DNA of 64,000 nucleotides, taken from positions 62,001 through 126,000 of the forward strand of contig NZ_SRUZ01000013.1 of assembly GCF_004791165.1 (NCBI RefSeq), given 5' to 3'. The stretch is from Mesorhizobium sp. M8A.F.Ca.ET.218.01.1.1 (GTDB taxonomy: Bacteria > Pseudomonadota > Alphaproteobacteria > Rhizobiales > Rhizobiaceae). Below are positions 42,493 through 49,925 of this stretch, in pieces. The number at the start of each line of letters is the position of its first letter. Position 1 is the first letter of the stretch. The position numbers and the translations under genes are program-made. The notes beneath the pieces are model-generated. The model had not been told where the DNA came from. It worked only from the letters and a program-made list of their open reading frames with translations, and did not search any database.

Positions 42493-43358
42493 TGAGCGGC
42501 GATCGGAAGGTTACGATCGTTGAGGTGGGTCCTCGTGACGGCCTGCAGAATGAAAAAGGCATCGTTCCAACCGCCGACAAGCTAAACCTCATTCGGCTTC
42601 TCGCGGATGCTGGCCTGTCACGCATCGAGGTGACGGCTTTCGTCTCACCGAAGTGGGTGCCGCAAATGGCGGACCATGACGCGGTGATGCGGCAAGCTCC
42701 CCGGAGCGCCCGGTTGGTTCGGTCGGTCCTCGTGCCCAATGAAAAGGGAGCCGAAGCCGCCATTGCCGCAGGAGCTGACGAACTGGCAGTCTTTACTAGC
42801 GCGTCCGAAAGTTTCGCGTCCAAGAACGTCAACTGCACCATCGCTGAAAGCATGCAGCGTTTCATCGCCGTGGTGCGAATCGCAAAGGCACACGGCCTGC
42901 CGGTGCGCGGCTATGTGTCGTGTGCCGTCGATTGCCCCTATGAGGGCGCAATCGCGCCGGGTGCGGTTGCGGCCGTATCGTCTGCATTACGCGACCTCGG
43001 TTGCTATGAGATAGCCCTGGCAGACACGATTGGACGTGGTTCGCCTGATCGGGTGGATCTGATGCTGCAGCACGTCCTTGAGCGAATTCCGGCATCGATG
43101 CTCGCTTGCCATTTCCACGACACGTCGAAACGGGCACTGGAGAACGTCGACGTTGCGCTGATGCGAAAGATAACCACATTTGACAGTTCCGCCGGCGGTC
43201 TAGGCGGTTGTCCATACGCGCCGGGTGCCGCCGGCAATGTTGCGACCGGCGCCATTGTCTCGCACCTCCACAAATGTGGCTACAGCACTGGGATTGATCC
43301 AGTCGGACTGCTGATTGCCGAGGACTTCGCCCTAGGCTTGCGCGCTACGGCTAGATGA
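42492..43358 (+). CDS. mvaB: Hydroxymethylglutaryl-CoA lyase
   Basis: The 288-aa TIM-barrel lyase cleaves HMG-CoA to acetyl-CoA and acetoacetate. Active-site residues are in place: Arg15/Asp16 in EVGPRDGLQNE, His207/His209 in ACHFHDT and the catalytic loop Cys240 in GGLGGCPYAPGA. The ATG overlaps the ATPase stop. With mvaA at the front of the operon this gives the two steps of the mvaAB mevalonate degradation route known from Pseudomonas mevalonii. It is the last gene of the operon. Confidence 0.95.
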   Translation: MSGDRKVTIVEVGPRDGLQNEKGIVPTADKLNLIRLLADAGLSRIEVTAFVSPKWVPQMADHDAVMRQAPRSARLVRSVLVPNEKGAEAAIAAGADELAVFTSASESFASKNVNCTIAESMQRFIAVVRIAKAHGLPVRGYVSCAVDCPYEGAIAPGAVAAVSSALRDLGCYEIALADTIGRGSPDRVDLMLQHVLERIPASMLACHFHDTSKRALENVDVALMRKITTFDSSAGGLGGCPYAPGAAGNVATGAIVSHLHKCGYSTGIDPVGLLIAEDFALGLRATAR

Positions 43359-43585
43359 CTGCTCCCGCTACCAGATGCGACGCCGCCCAAGGTGTTGCCA
43401 TATCGGCTAAGTGTCTGGTTCTGAGCTGAGAGGAGAGAGCAGACCTAGTGACAGATTCCAGTTACTCGTTTTGCCGAATGTCCGCACTAGCGGACTGTGT
43501 TCCGAAAGCGGCTCGGCAGCTACCGGCCCCGCAACAGTCTAGCGGCGTTTCTTTGGTGGCCAATCATGGCCGAAGGAGAAACCAA

Positions 43586-44216
43586 ATGGGACGCTCTTGC
43601 TACGACCTCACCACCTTCGATCGCCGGGCATGGAATGCAGGCAAGAAAGTCGGAACGAAACGCCCTCTGAAACCTCGGCAGATATGGGCGATACGCTTCT
43701 TTCTCGATCGAGAGCGGCGTCTGCGAGACAGAGCGCTCTTCGATCTGGCGATCGACAGCAAGTTGCGCGGCTGCGATCTCGTCAAGATCAAAATCGGCAA
43801 CCTCGTTGTAGGACCGGAAATCCGACCTCGCGCGATGGTCATCCAACAGAAGACCGGCCGACCTGTTCAGTTCGAGTTGATGAGCGATGTGCGCTCCAGC
43901 CTTCTCGCGTGGCTGGACCGACGCGGCGGTACAGTCGATGATTACGCGTTTCCGAGCAGGATCAACCCAAGGACTCACATGAGCACAAGGCAGTATGCCC
44001 GTCTCGTTGACGAATGGGTCGAGGCGGTCGGACTTCGACCAGAGGAATACGGAACCCATTCCCTGCGTCGCACCAAGGCCTCGATTATCTACAAAGCGAC
44101 GGGAAATCTGCGAGCCATCCAGATTTTGCTCGGTCATACCAAGAGAGAACACGGTCCGCTATCTGGGTGTCGATGTAGAGGATGCTCTCGAACTTTCCGA
44201 GGCAACTGAGGTTTGA
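43586..44216 (+). pseudogene. Tyrosine recombinase (FimB-sized integrase), frameshifted copy 2
   Basis: The frame is intact through the region broken in copy 1 (DDYAFPSRINPRTHMSTRQYARL) and keeps Arg I, Lys and HSLRR. Near 44141 two bases are missing relative to copy 1 (AAGAGAGAACACG against AAGATCGAGAACACG). The main frame therefore changes to an unrelated Arg-rich tail ending at 44209. The true end, ENTVRYLGVDVEDALEL with the nucleophilic Tyr, lies in another frame ending at 44216. The encoded protein should be catalytically dead. A longer frame begins at 43448 but homology starts at MGRSCYDL. Confidence 0.85.
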
Positions 44217-44221
44217 TCAGG

Positions 44222-44250
44222 CACGGCTCCGCTTCAGGAGTGGAGCCGTG
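44222..44250. terminator. Hairpin after integrase copy 2
   Basis: CACGGCTCCGCT and AGTGGAGCCGTG pair over 12 bp with one G-T wobble around a 5-base loop. Relative to copy 1 the stem contains substitutions that keep or improve pairing, which points to a selected structure. No T-run is present. Confidence 0.55.
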
Positions 44251-44256
44251 ACCAAT

Positions 44257-44309
44257 TTGCGCCTTATGTCGGTCGTTCAGCCTGACCGGCATCGATCCCA
44301 AAAGCGGCC
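44257..44309. repeat. 53-bp TTGCGCC...AAAGCGG element, copy C
   Basis: This has the same length and end motifs as 10271-10323 and 21186-21238 (last two bases CC instead of AC). It directly follows the hairpin of integrase copy 2. Confidence 0.4.
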
Positions 44310-44701
44310 GTTCGGTCATGCGGGCAAGCAGCCCCTCAGGAATACCTGGCTTCCGGACATTCCAGTCAATGCGCCTCGTGGGAACGGTCCGTCATAAGCA
44401 GCCTCATAGATTGGAGCTGAGAACGCCGTTGGCGGCTGAGTACGGGAACGCGTTTCATTACCGGCGACGGCTTTGCGTCAAATGTCGGCCACACCGATGT
44501 TCGCCCCCGCAACGAAGCCTCACCTAAGAACTTTGCCGGAGACAGTCGCTATAGGATCTTGGCCCGGATCGTAAAGGGAACGCCACTGTCGGAGGAAATC
44601 CTTAAACGTGCAAGGAAGCGCCTGCATCGCTAGGCGCTCCCGGTCTCGACGACGCCGTGACCGCTTAGCCAGCTCGACCTAGCGTGGACGAGTCCCCGCA
44701 A
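44310..44701. other. 392-bp region without an intact gene
   Basis: From about 44428 to 44632 one plus-strand frame is open without an upstream ATG and ends ...LARIVKGTPLSEEILKRARKRLHR then TAG. The charged, helical ending looks protein-like, so this may be the end of a decayed gene, but I do not recognise the family. The frame also contains a TTTGCG...ATGTCGGCC string (near 44470) like the start of the dispersed 53-bp elements. Confidence 0.3.
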
Positions 44702-45490
44702 TCAAACGGTCGGGACGGTGCCGCCGTCGATGACAAACTCGGCACCATGGATCGAAGCGGCCCGATCCGAGGCCAGATAGGCGATGACGTCGGCGACCTC
44801 GAAGGGTTCGGCTCCGCGACCTATTGAAATGCCGCCAAGGCCAGCCAGTACGAGTTGGCGCGCGTCCTCGATACTGCCACCGTTGGCGGCTTGGATGCGC
44901 TTGAGAAATACATTGGTCCCCTCGGTCATGATCCAGCCAGGAGAGACGACGTTGACCCTCACGCCCTTGGGACCCAGCTCCTTGGAGATGGACTTGCTGT
45001 AAGTCCGGAGCGCGGCTTTGGCGCTGGCGTAGGCGGTGGTTGCGTCGGGAAGCGGCAGGACCGACTGGATGGAGGTGACGTGCACCACCGCGCCGCTTCC
45101 CCGCTCGATCATCTGCGGAATCAGGAGCCGGTCGAGGCGGACTGTGGCTAGGAGGTTCAAGTTGAGCTCGGACAGCCAATGATCGTCCGTCAGGGCGACG
45201 AAGCCGCCGCCCGGCGTGGTCGAGCCCCCCAGCACATGGGCCAGAATGTCGACGCCGCCTAGACGCTCGACCGCCGCTTTCGTCAAGCTTGCCGCACCCT
45301 CAGCCGTTGTAAGGTCCGTCTGGACGAATTCGACGCAGTCGATGGGATCCAGGTCTCCGCGGGCGGAGGTGATCACCCGGGCGCCGCCGGCCAGGAAGCG
45401 GTCAACGGTGGCGCGGCCCAGACCCTTGGTGCCGCCGCTGATGAGCACGCGCTTTCCAGCGAACTCGGTCGGATCAGCCTTGATGGTCAT
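44702..45490 (-). CDS. Short-chain dehydrogenase/reductase
   Basis: The 262-aa SDR has the cofactor loop SGGTKGLGRATVDRFL, the NAG-equivalent region HVLGGSTTPGG, the catalytic Ser near HVTSIQSV and the Tyr/Lys pair in AYASAKAAL. The C-terminal FVIDGGTVPTV is typical of classical SDRs. It overlaps the upstream SnoaL-like gene (ATGA), so the two are translationally coupled, and both are divergent from a LysR gene. Confidence 0.92.
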   Translation of the reverse strand: MTIKADPTEFAGKRVLISGGTKGLGRATVDRFLAGGARVITSARGDLDPIDCVEFVQTDLTTAEGAASLTKAAVERLGGVDILAHVLGGSTTPGGGFVALTDDHWLSELNLNLLATVRLDRLLIPQMIERGSGAVVHVTSIQSVLPLPDATTAYASAKAALRTYSKSISKELGPKGVRVNVVSPGWIMTEGTNVFLKRIQAANGGSIEDARQLVLAGLGGISIGRGAEPFEVADVIAYLASDRAASIHGAEFVIDGGTVPTV

Positions 45491-45816
45491 GCCGTGATCT
45501 CCAGCGCTTTTATGGCGTCACTTTCGAGCGTAAAGCGGTAGGTGAAGCGGATCGGGCTGCCCTTAAAGTCGCCATGGGCAGGGCCTTCGACCACGACCTG
45601 ACCGTTCTCGTGGCGAACGGCATCCGGCTTGAAAATCGCCCTGACCGGGATCACCGCTTCTTCGAACAAGGTCCGCATTCCGGTGTAGCCTTCGTGACGG
45701 CCTTCATCTGCAAAAAGGACCGCGTCGCGCGTGAAGGGCTTCAACATTCCGTCTACATCGAGACGGGCGTTCGCGGCCACATACGCGGCAATCGGGGATG
45801 GAAGTTCGGGTGTCAT
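45487..45816 (-). CDS. SnoaL-like/NTF2-fold protein
   Basis: The protein is 109 aa from the ATG giving MTPELPSPIAAYVAANARLD; a longer open frame exists but its first part is not family-like. The NTF2/SnoaL fold is suggested by the N-terminal helix, DVDGMLKPFTRDAVLFADEGRHEGYTGM and the C-terminal strands ending FTLESDAIKALEI. Such proteins act as small isomerases, hydrolases or binding proteins. It is coupled to the downstream SDR, a common pair under LysR control. Confidence 0.85.
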   Translation of the reverse strand: MTPELPSPIAAYVAANARLDVDGMLKPFTRDAVLFADEGRHEGYTGMRTLFEEAVIPVRAIFKPDAVRHENGQVVVEGPAHGDFKGSPIRFTYRFTLESDAIKALEITA

Positions 45817-45960
45817 TGTTTTGTCCTTCTTACTGCTGGGGCAGCCTCGAATGGCTGCTTGCGGTTGGCAGTGAAGATAGAGGTGGACAGGTCGCACGAT
45901 AATGGGGACAATTCGGGATGTTTCATCACGAAAGTCGGGATAATTGTGCAAAGTAGCCTG

Positions 45961-46878
45961 ATGGAATTAGACGCAGTTCTGATGGTTGCGCGCCGGGGCA
46001 AGTTTCGCACGGCTGCGCTAGAGCTCGGAGTTTCAACGACCGCGCTCAGTAATGCGGTGGGAAAGTTGGAACGCACGCTCGGCATACGGCTATTCAATCG
46101 GACGACGCGAAGCGTTTCGTTAACAGAGGCAGGTCAGCAATTTGTCGCGCAGGTTGCTCCCGCCGTGCAGGACATTCATGAGGCGATGGACGTCGCGCGC
46201 TCTCAACAGGCCACGCCTTCAGGCACGCTGCGCATCAACGCCTTTCCGACAGCGGCGCGGGAAATTTTTTCGTGGCTTGTCTTACCGTTTCTGCGCGAGC
46301 ACCCTCTGGTCCACATCGATATCGTCACGGAGGGACGCCTGGTGGACATTGTCGCGGGCGGCTTCGATCTAGGCGTGCGCAGCGCCGATCTCGTGCCGGT
46401 CGACATGATCGCACTGCCTTTGGGGAGTGGAAGGCGTAACGTTGTGGTGGGCTCGCCGCGCTATTTGGAAACACACGGGACGCCCATCGTCCCCCAGGAT
46501 CTCGCCGAACACTCTTGTCTTCGCGTCCGGCTTCCCGATGGCGCAATCTATCGCTGGCCCTTCGAGAAGGATGGACAATCGGTCCATATCGATGTCGACG
46601 GCGCCATCACCCTCGACGAAGCGAGCCTCGCACGCGCCGGCGCCCTCGCTTCCGTCGGTCTCACTCTGGCGATGGAATCCGACGTCCGCGACGACATCGG
46701 GGCAGGCCGCCTCGTTCGCGTGCTTGAAGATTGGACACCCACGCTCTCGCCCTTGAGCCTCTACTATCCGAGCCGCCGCAACCCGACCGCTGCGTTCAAG
46801 GCGTTCGTCGATTTCGCGCGGCGGCACAGTGGGGGCAGCGAGGCCCTGACGCCATCCATAGGTCGGGAAGCGCGATGA
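45961..46878 (+). CDS. LysR-family regulator
   Basis: The protein is 305 aa from the ATG at 45961 (MELDAVLMVARRGKFRTAA); a GTG at 45946 is an alternative. The HTH is residues ~5-60 (LELGVSTTALSNAVGKLERTLGIRLFNRTTRSV), followed by the usual effector domain with FDLGVRSADLVPVDMIALPLGSG and LSLYYPSRRNPTAAFKAFVDF. The 144-bp divergent region toward the SnoaL-like gene is the likely site of control of the SDR pair. Confidence 0.92.
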   Translation: MELDAVLMVARRGKFRTAALELGVSTTALSNAVGKLERTLGIRLFNRTTRSVSLTEAGQQFVAQVAPAVQDIHEAMDVARSQQATPSGTLRINAFPTAAREIFSWLVLPFLREHPLVHIDIVTEGRLVDIVAGGFDLGVRSADLVPVDMIALPLGSGRRNVVVGSPRYLETHGTPIVPQDLAEHSCLRVRLPDGAIYRWPFEKDGQSVHIDVDGAITLDEASLARAGALASVGLTLAMESDVRDDIGAGRLVRVLEDWTPTLSPLSLYYPSRRNPTAAFKAFVDFARRHSGGSEALTPSIGREAR

Positions 46879-47122
46879 GCCTGGGCACGGTTGCCGCCCT
46901 GCATCTGTGCGCTGTCTGCATAAAGCATATGAGTTGCGGAGCAGCTCACAAAATCACGGGACACTACTTGAACAAGTGACCACCACCCAGCGGGCTCGCA
47001 CGCCAGAGCACCGGGTCAGCGGCCATCGAACGAGACACGCGCTCGGTAAGCCGGTCGTACCCTATGCTCGGGTTAGACCGTCGCGTAGGCACTTTGCAAG
47101 CTCAGGCCGGCGTGTGGCGATC

Positions 47123-47740
47123 TCAGGACGCTGTGCGCATTCGCCGGCTGCTTAAAAACTCCATGATCTTGTATGCGCTCATCGGTCGGCTGAGCGCATA
47201 GCCTTGCAAGATGTCACAGCCCAAATCCTTGAGGATCTTGGCCTGCTGCATTGTCTCGACACCTTCGGCGATGACTTCCACCCCCAAGGACCTGCCAATC
47301 TGCACGATTGATCCTACGACCTCGCGCTGCTGGTCTGACCCGGCGATTGGACTAATAAGTTGGCGTGCAATTTTCAGCCGTCGTGGTTGCAGTTTGAGCA
47401 AGCTGACAATCGACGCGTGGCCGGTGCCAAAATCGTCAATTTCTATGTCGATTCCGAGTTCCTTGATCTGGTTGACGTTCCAAACCATAAGCTCATCGGT
47501 ATCGTCGAGGAAGATTGATTCGAGGAGCTCGAACGAAACGGTTCCTGGTTTTATTGAAAGTGAAGTCAGGCTGTTGATCAGTTCATCGTCCTGCAGCCGT
47601 CTTGCCGAGACATACACCGAAACGCGCGGAACCAACAGCCGGGCTCTTTGCCACTGATCAAAGTCCCGGAGAGCTTGCTCGAGCACTAGTCGGTCAATGT
47701 CGAAACGACATTCAACTCTTCCGCAATTTCATCACAGCCG
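47123..47740 (-). pseudogene. EAL-domain gene remnant (c-di-GMP phosphodiesterase), truncated and frameshifted
   Basis: The minus-strand frame from 47686 gives the second half of an EAL domain: VSVYVSARRLQDDELINSL, FELLESIFLDD, the conserved IDDFGTGHASIVSLLKLQP and VIAEGVETMQQAKILKDLGCDILQGYALSRPM. Just upstream, IAEELNVVST continues the same domain in another frame that hits a stop at 47686, so a frameshift lies near 47695. The EALLRW-type start of the domain and any GGDEF domain are missing. Phosphodiesterase activity is not expected. Confidence 0.8.
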
Positions 47741-48156
47741 GAAGACTGGTCCAGGTCATCAAGGTGCGGAAGCGCTGATGAATGGCAAATTGCAAGGTTG
47801 AATCTCGGTCGGCCTAACTTCCGACCGGTGCAGGGTATAGGAGCAGACTTAATCGAACCTTGGTGCCTCTGCTCAAAATTTAGAAAAGGCTCATGGAGAT
47901 CAACGCTGATTGTCAGTCTGGACGGTAGATCGACGAGGAAAGCGAAACGGTCGGAAGCGAGTATCGCGCCAAGCGCTGCCACCGGCGGAAAAGGAAAGCG
48001 ACAAAGCAGTCATCTCAACCCGCAACCGCTATCTTCTGCAGCGCGAAGGCTGCAACCGCCTTTTGTCAGGAAACGACGCATGGCTGTCCTGATTCATGGG
48101 GTCGGGTTCGTGTGAACTGACCCCCGAAAGTTGGACACAACCTTCGGGGGTTTTGC

Positions 48157-48594
48157 ATGTCCAGATATAGTGCGGGTTTCAAGCGCTCTGTTGTCGGTAG
48201 CTATGTCCCAGGCGCACGGCGATGCCGGGCCGTCGGGCAAATACGATCATTACGACGCGGCGTTCAAGCTGTCGGTGCTCGAGCGGATGTGGAAGGAAGG
48301 TCTGTCGCATCGCCAGACGGCGGCACTGTTCAATATCCGCAATGCCGGTTGCCTGACGGAGTGGGAGAAGCGCTATCATGCGGACGGAATAGAGGTGCTC
48401 GGCCCACGCCCCAGAGGACGACCCATGTCGAAGCCGACCCCCGCAGTGCCTGTTGCAGCCCGTGACGAGGCCAAAACCCGCGAAGAACTGCTGGCCGAGC
48501 TGAAGCATCTGCGGATGGAAAACGCTGACCTAAAAAAACTGGAGGCCTTAACGCAGGGACACGCGCCCAAAAAGCGCAAGCCGTCCAGGCGTTA
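48157..48594 (+). pseudogene. IS3-family transposase orfA, disrupted
   Basis: The gene begins MSRYSAGFKRSVVGSYV, then changes frame. The remainder, QAHGDAG...KYDHYDAAFKLSVLERMWKEG, HRQTAALFNIRNAGCLTEWEKRY and the C-terminal coiled-coil-like ELLAELKHLRMENADLKKLEAL, is in the frame ending at 48595. The missing segment corresponds to the middle of the first HTH. The protein is the DNA-binding part of the IS150-type transposase and is not functional as read. Confidence 0.75.
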
Positions 48595-48595
48595 A

Positions 48596-48878
48596 GGCCG
48601 TTGCATCCGCTTAAGGGCCTGCTCGAACTGGCGAAGCTGCCACGCAGCACGTTCTATTACAGGCAAAAGGCGGCCGCGCGCCCGGACCGCCATGCGATGC
48701 TGAAGGAGGCGATCAAGACCATCTTCGACAACCCGGAACCTTCGACACCGTCCAAAGCCTGGACGAAGCCATCACGGACTACATCGACTACTACAACCAA
48801 CGCCGCATCAAACTGAAACTCAAAGGGCTGGCCCCTGTGCAATACAGGACCCAGCCCTTAAATCTACCAGCTCAATGA
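48596..48878 (+). pseudogene. IS3-family transposase orfB remnant
   Basis: An N-terminal piece (LLELAKLPRSTFYYRQKAAARPDRHAMLKEAIKTIFDNP) is joined out of frame to a C-terminal piece (SLDEAITDYIDYYNQRRIKLKLKGLAPVQYR). The whole DDE catalytic core between them has been deleted, so the element cannot transpose by itself. Confidence 0.75.
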
Positions 48879-48945
48879 ACCGTCCAACTTTACGGGGTCA
48901 GCTCAATCTGCCGGGCTTTCTTCTCGATGACTTTGTGGCTACAAA

Positions 48946-49695
48946 CTACTGACCCATCCCGAACTTGTAGGTCAGCCTAGCCATCACGGCATCAACCTTT
49001 GCCACTGTGCGATAGGTCTCAGGATTAGCACCCAGGCTGCCGTCATCGAACACGTTGTTGCCCGTGCTCGTCTTATGACCGAGGTCAATGTGGGTGTAGT
49101 CGACGCCGAGCGAGAGGTTGTTCGTAACGGCGTAGTCGATGCCGGCGCCAAGCGCATAGCCATTCTGCCAATCATTTTTCTCGTAGGTCACGAGAGCGTC
49201 GTTGTCTCGGGCTCGGAAATCGACCTTGCCGCCGGCATAACCCGCCTTCGCGTAAATCAGCACGCGATCGAAGGCATAGCCGACGCGGCCAACGACCGTT
49301 GCGTAATTCGAGATCTTGACGGTTTCGGTGTCACTGTCCGGGAAATAGGGACTGGTGATGGTTTTTCGGATGCCCGTTGCAGTCCAGGTCGCCTCGCCTC
49401 CCAGCACGAATTGCCCCCACTGCCATTGCGCGCCTGCATGAATACCTCCAGCTACGCCGGCTTTGTTGAAGTCAAAGCCTTCCGTGCCGGCCGGAACGGC
49501 GTCGGTGAAAAACCCACCGTTCGGCTCCGTTACGTCCGTCGCCGTGATGTCACCATTGGCAACGCCGAGGTGGCCGCCGACATAGAAACCGCTCCAGTCG
49601 TAGGCCGACCCAGCGATCGGCGCGACCATGTCGGCTGCTGAGGCTGTGCTTGCCGACAGGGCAGTAAAGGCGATAACTGCTAAGAATCTATTCAC
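48946..49695 (-). CDS. Outer-membrane beta-barrel protein (Omp25/porin-like)
   Basis: The protein is 249 aa from GTG 49695, with GGGAG 7 bases upstream, giving MNRFLAVIAFTALSASTASA as signal peptide. The mature barrel begins DWSGFYVGGHLGVANGD, then has alternating strands (WQWGQFVLGGEATW, VVGRVGYAFDRVLIYAKAGYAGG, LGAGIDYAVTNNLSLGVDYTHIDLG) and ends with RLTYKFGMGQ, the usual terminal aromatic strand. Rhizobial genomes carry many such 8-stranded surface proteins. Nothing shows a specific role. Confidence 0.9.
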   Translation of the reverse strand: MNRFLAVIAFTALSASTASAADMVAPIAGSAYDWSGFYVGGHLGVANGDITATDVTEPNGGFFTDAVPAGTEGFDFNKAGVAGGIHAGAQWQWGQFVLGGEATWTATGIRKTITSPYFPDSDTETVKISNYATVVGRVGYAFDRVLIYAKAGYAGGKVDFRARDNDALVTYEKNDWQNGYALGAGIDYAVTNNLSLGVDYTHIDLGHKTSTGNNVFDDGSLGANPETYRTVAKVDAVMARLTYKFGMGQ

Positions 49696-49925
49696 GATTT
49701 TTCTCCCAACCCAAGACAATCCCTCGCATATAGCAATAGCCGGGACGGCTCTAAAAGTGTGTGATGTTTTTGCCACAAAGACATATTAGTTGCCACTATG
49801 AAGCATGGAGAGGTTCGATATCACCCCGGCACTTGCGAAAGGCAAGATAATGCCAAGTACAGCCCGATAGTCGGCACTCTTGCCGAGGATTCGGCTGACA
49901 TTTAGCTACGGGCAGTCGCCCAGTC

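Larger units (their letters stand above)
43544..44263 (+). repeat. Direct repeat, copy 2 (integrase unit)
   Basis: This is the second copy of the ~720-bp recombinase unit at 20472-21195, in the same orientation. Homology begins near GCGTTT before GGTGGCCAATCATGGCC and ends after the downstream hairpin. Together the copies bracket 23 kb that includes the entire HMG-CoA operon. Confidence 0.85.
48113..48904 (+). mobile_element. IS3-family (IS150-group) insertion sequence, internally deleted
   Basis: Terminal inverted repeats are recognisable: TGAACTGACCCCCGAAAGTT at the left and, read from the right end inward, TGAGCTGACCCCGTAAAGTT. The element is about 790 bp, whereas intact IS150-type elements are about 1.4 kb. 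Both orfA and orfB have internal deletions. No clear target-site duplication was seen. It lies beside the broken EAL gene. Confidence 0.8.

Noticed and set aside
48560..48905. CRISPR or other tandem repeat array
   Set aside because: No regularly spaced repeats were seen here or elsewhere in the window; the repeats present are IS ends and the integrase duplication.
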